A DNA stretch of 64,000 nucleotides from Pagrus major (lineage: Eukaryota > Chordata > Actinopteri > Spariformes > Sparidae). The position numbers were made by a program, and so were the translations under genes. The notes beneath the pieces were generated by a model. The model did not search any database. It was not told where the DNA came from and saw only the letters and a list, made by a program, of their open reading frames with translations. Location: assembly GCF_040436345.1 (NCBI RefSeq), contig NC_133215.1, positions 21,459,306-21,523,305 of the forward strand, read 5' to 3'. Below, piece after piece: positions 61,676-64,000 of the stretch (its first letter is position 1; each line of letters opens with the position of its first letter).

Positions 61676-63029
61676 GTAAGTTTATGTAATGTGATCTGTA
61701 GTTTACACCTGTTATGCTCTGACTGGTGAGGGAAATGGGTGAGGATGGTTTCAGTACTTTTATCGCCTCATGTAGTGCTACAGGCACAGATGTGGACATT
61801 TTGATTTACTACAAGGAAATTTTAACTGGTTATGAAACGGTCTCAATTAAATACGGATGTCTCTGTATGATCTACACAAGCAAACAAGACCAGCATTGAG
61901 AAGGCTGGCTATTTCTGTGAAGTTATTTTAATGCCTGTCATTGGGTCGGATTCCAAAAATTAATATGATTTTTGTATGGTGGAGTGCTGAGGATGAATTC
62001 ATGTGTCTCACAGTTCTGTAATCTGGTGACAGCAGTGGACATTTCTATATTGCCAGACTGTATCAGAACTAGCCAATAGCTTATAAAGCCAACCAACATT
62101 TTATGTAGCTATATCTTGCTGTGGCTTGCTATTATGACCACATAACATTATTTGGTAATTTTATTAGATTTAGTGCAACACAATTTCTATTACTGAGCAC
62201 CCGGATCTGTTAGCTGTAGGATTACATGTAACATAAAAGTAACAAATCAGAGTTTTGTTTCACCGTTGTGATGTACAGTTATTGATCTTACATAGCCACA
62301 AGTAGATACGTCACCTCATTGCCATGCATCCTGCGAATAGTGTCAACCTTTCTTTCACTTTGCTTACAAAGCAAATGCAAGTCCTAGGTTTTGATGGTCT
62401 GACATTTTATTTATGTTGGCTATATTAATGCCATGTGGAGGATTTCTGTTTTGGTAGATATGGCCAAATTTCACTATGAATTTTGTTGTGTGGAGTTTTG
62501 AGAAGTGACTCACAAACCTGTGTGGGACTGGGTATAAAGTCAGTGGCTTAAGGGTTTAAGTAGGTTGTTGTTATTTATGGCAACACCTTTTGGGGAAGTG
62601 TGTCATCACTGCACCTTCTGTGACCTGTTAACCACCAGTTTGTGTTGGTAGGTGTGTATGTGTAGGTGTGGGTGAACCTTAAACACTAAACTTTAATTTT
62701 ATCTCACAGCAATGACTAGACTGGCATAAATAAAGTGGAGGCTCTATATTTCACACACAAAGAGAAACACACAGGTAGAGGTGATATTATTGTCAGGCCG
62801 CGTGTGAACAGACAGGATTTTAAATAGCATCATTCAGTCTATCTGTGTAATTTTGAGCTCTGCTGTCAGCAAGCGGACAGAAAAAAAAGAAGATGCTTAC
62901 CCACACTAACTGACAGAGTGAGAGGCTGGCCACCCACTCAATTTTTGGACATGACACGACATGACTGACACTTCCTGTCCCTGTCTCCTTTTCTGATTAC
63001 AGTTGATACACCCACAATGCGTGTGAGAC

Positions 63030-63430
63030 ATGACCAACAAGGCCCTCTGGGATAGCTCAAACAGTATGCACAGCATGGAGCCAATAGGTACACTCAAAAC
63101 ACACACACACTGTAGTACAAGCACTGTACTCAATGTATGAATATGTACAGAAAAATGAATGAATCTCTCTTTTGGTTGCACTCACTTGCAGTCAATTGGT
63201 AACATTACTTTGGTTTTAAAGCAATTTTTGTTTAATCTCTATTGAATGAATATAATGCATTGGAGTTTTGCATCATAAAAGATAACGATCATTCTTCATA
63301 TTCAACATCTCAACTTTATTGTTAGCCGGCTGCTCCCCAACAGTTCCAGAGCCAGAGCTCTACCGCAGCATCCAGGCTGTACTGCCCAGGGAAATGGACT
63401 ATCAGCGGCCCCTAGACTGCTTCAACAAAG
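63030..63430 (+). CDS. pik3r6: Phosphoinositide 3-kinase regulatory subunit 6 (p84/p87), first two coding exons; gene runs off the window
   Basis: Alternative adaptor of p110-gamma, paralogous to p101. Exon 63003-63087 has an acceptor CTGATTACAG, an ATG at 63030 and 19 codons plus one base (MTNKALWDSSNSMHSMEPI). The second exon ends at 63430 (donor GTACAA) and begins at 63344 (TTCCAGAG) or, with a second in-frame acceptor, at 63326, adding six residues. It reads PEPELYRSIQAVL and ends LDCFNK plus one base. Mammalian PIK3R6 begins with a comparable acidic lead and LQRSVQAVLREL, and the same region is homologous to the p101 N-terminus. The start could also be the internal Met 13 or Met 16. Position directly after pik3r5 on the same strand matches the vertebrate order. 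The next exon lies beyond 64000. Confidence 0.75.
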
Positions 63431-64000
63431 GTACAATATGATCCATCACAACAACACAAAGTATTGATATACTAATTTTTTTCCTATGTGTGAAGTGTTT
63501 TTTCCTTCCTTTACACATAATATACAGACTCTTAGATCACATGATTATATCACTGGATCATTGAGGTATACTATGCAGGATTTTCCAAACCCTAACCCCA
63601 ACCCTGCCATCTGCCTGTATTTTATTATTTTGTTACTATTTGCTCTGTGCAGGACATCAGTGATTCTAGAGAAAGAGAGTTGTTTGTTGAGTCTCATTTC
63701 CAGGTTGCCAAATACCAGCGCAAAAGGTTGGTGGCTCACCAACCTTACGTGCATAAGTGACAACAGCAAAAAGACCCATGTTATGATGTTCATCATGTGC
63801 ATTCGCATGCACAATGGTTCAGTATATCTAAACGTGTGGATTAGACGTAATGAAACTAACTTGATTTTCTGCTGAAGACTCCATTTGTTTAAGTGTTTTT
63901 CTGTATCCAAACCTATTCTGCCCCATAAACTTTTCCACCCTAAATAGATATTTAATGACACTGGCCCTGCTTGTGTTAATCACACTGTGGAATATTCAGA

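Larger units (their letters stand above)
52311..63002. other. Region between pik3r5 and the pik3r6 coding exons
   Basis: Apart from the promoter-like block at 52.95-53.12 kb and the exon-like block at 61.6 kb, I see no gene. It has the TATC microsatellite, repeats at 55.1-55.7 and 56.8-57.1 kb, CA-rich arrays at 58.57-58.64 and 58.89-58.98 kb, and a CT/TG run at 61.54-61.58 kb. It is probably partly pik3r6 leader intron. Confidence 0.5.

Noticed and set aside
63585..63606. Telomere-like CCCTAACCCCAACCCT
   Set aside because: Only about three imperfect units; short degenerate runs of this kind are common in fish introns.

Overview
This is vertebrate nuclear DNA, most likely from a ray-finned (percomorph-type) fish. 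Genes are split into short exons with GT..AG introns, codon use in exons is GC-richer than the AT-rich background, and CA/TG, GA/CT, GAAA and TATC microsatellites are abundant. Many dispersed repeats look like teleost families: TTAA-flanked MITE-like elements, an RTE-like LINE tail, and the GTGGGGACC...AAAATGTCCTCAC repeat. There is no bacterial or viral gene organisation, CRISPR array or rRNA.

Three genes are supported. (1) Netrin-1 (ntn1), minus strand: its first coding exon (19744-20784, ATG at 20767) encodes the signal peptide, laminin N-terminal domain and most of the first laminin-EGF repeat. Everything from 1 to 19743 is the start of its long intron. A candidate upstream non-coding first exon with a CCAAT/YY1-type promoter lies at about 22.09-22.25 kb. 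(2) pik3r5, the p101 regulatory subunit of class IB PI3-kinase gamma, plus strand: 17 coding exons between 35044 and 50913 join in frame to 888 codons, with a likely non-coding first exon ending at 25993 and a poly(A) signal at 52289. (3) pik3r6 (p84/p87), plus strand: only its 5' part is inside the window (63003-63087 and 63344-63430) and it continues past the right edge.

The order ntn1(-), pik3r5(+), pik3r6(+) is the mirror image of human 17p13.1 (PIK3R6, PIK3R5, NTN1), which supports the identifications independently. pik3r5 and pik3r6 encode alternative adaptors that link the catalytic subunit p110-gamma to G-protein beta-gamma; they are tandem paralogues, transcribed divergently from ntn1, an axon-guidance ligand.

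Layout: 1-19.7 kb ntn1 intron with repeats and several AT-rich, homeobox-site-like blocks that could be enhancers; 19.7-22.4 kb ntn1 5' end; 22.4-25.7 kb intergenic with a (GAAA)n array and a complete TTAA-flanked element; 25.7-52.3 kb pik3r5 with a repeat-filled 9 kb first intron; 52.3-64 kb a tandem-CCAAT promoter with a small unexplained first exon at 53.1 kb, a second candidate 5' exon at 61.6 kb, and the start of pik3r6. The items most worth a second look are the 53.1 kb orphan promoter/exon, the hammerhead-ribozyme-like core in a repeat inside pik3r5 intron 3, the ntn1 upstream exon whose splice signals can be read on both strands, and alternative tandem acceptors in both PI3K adaptor genes.
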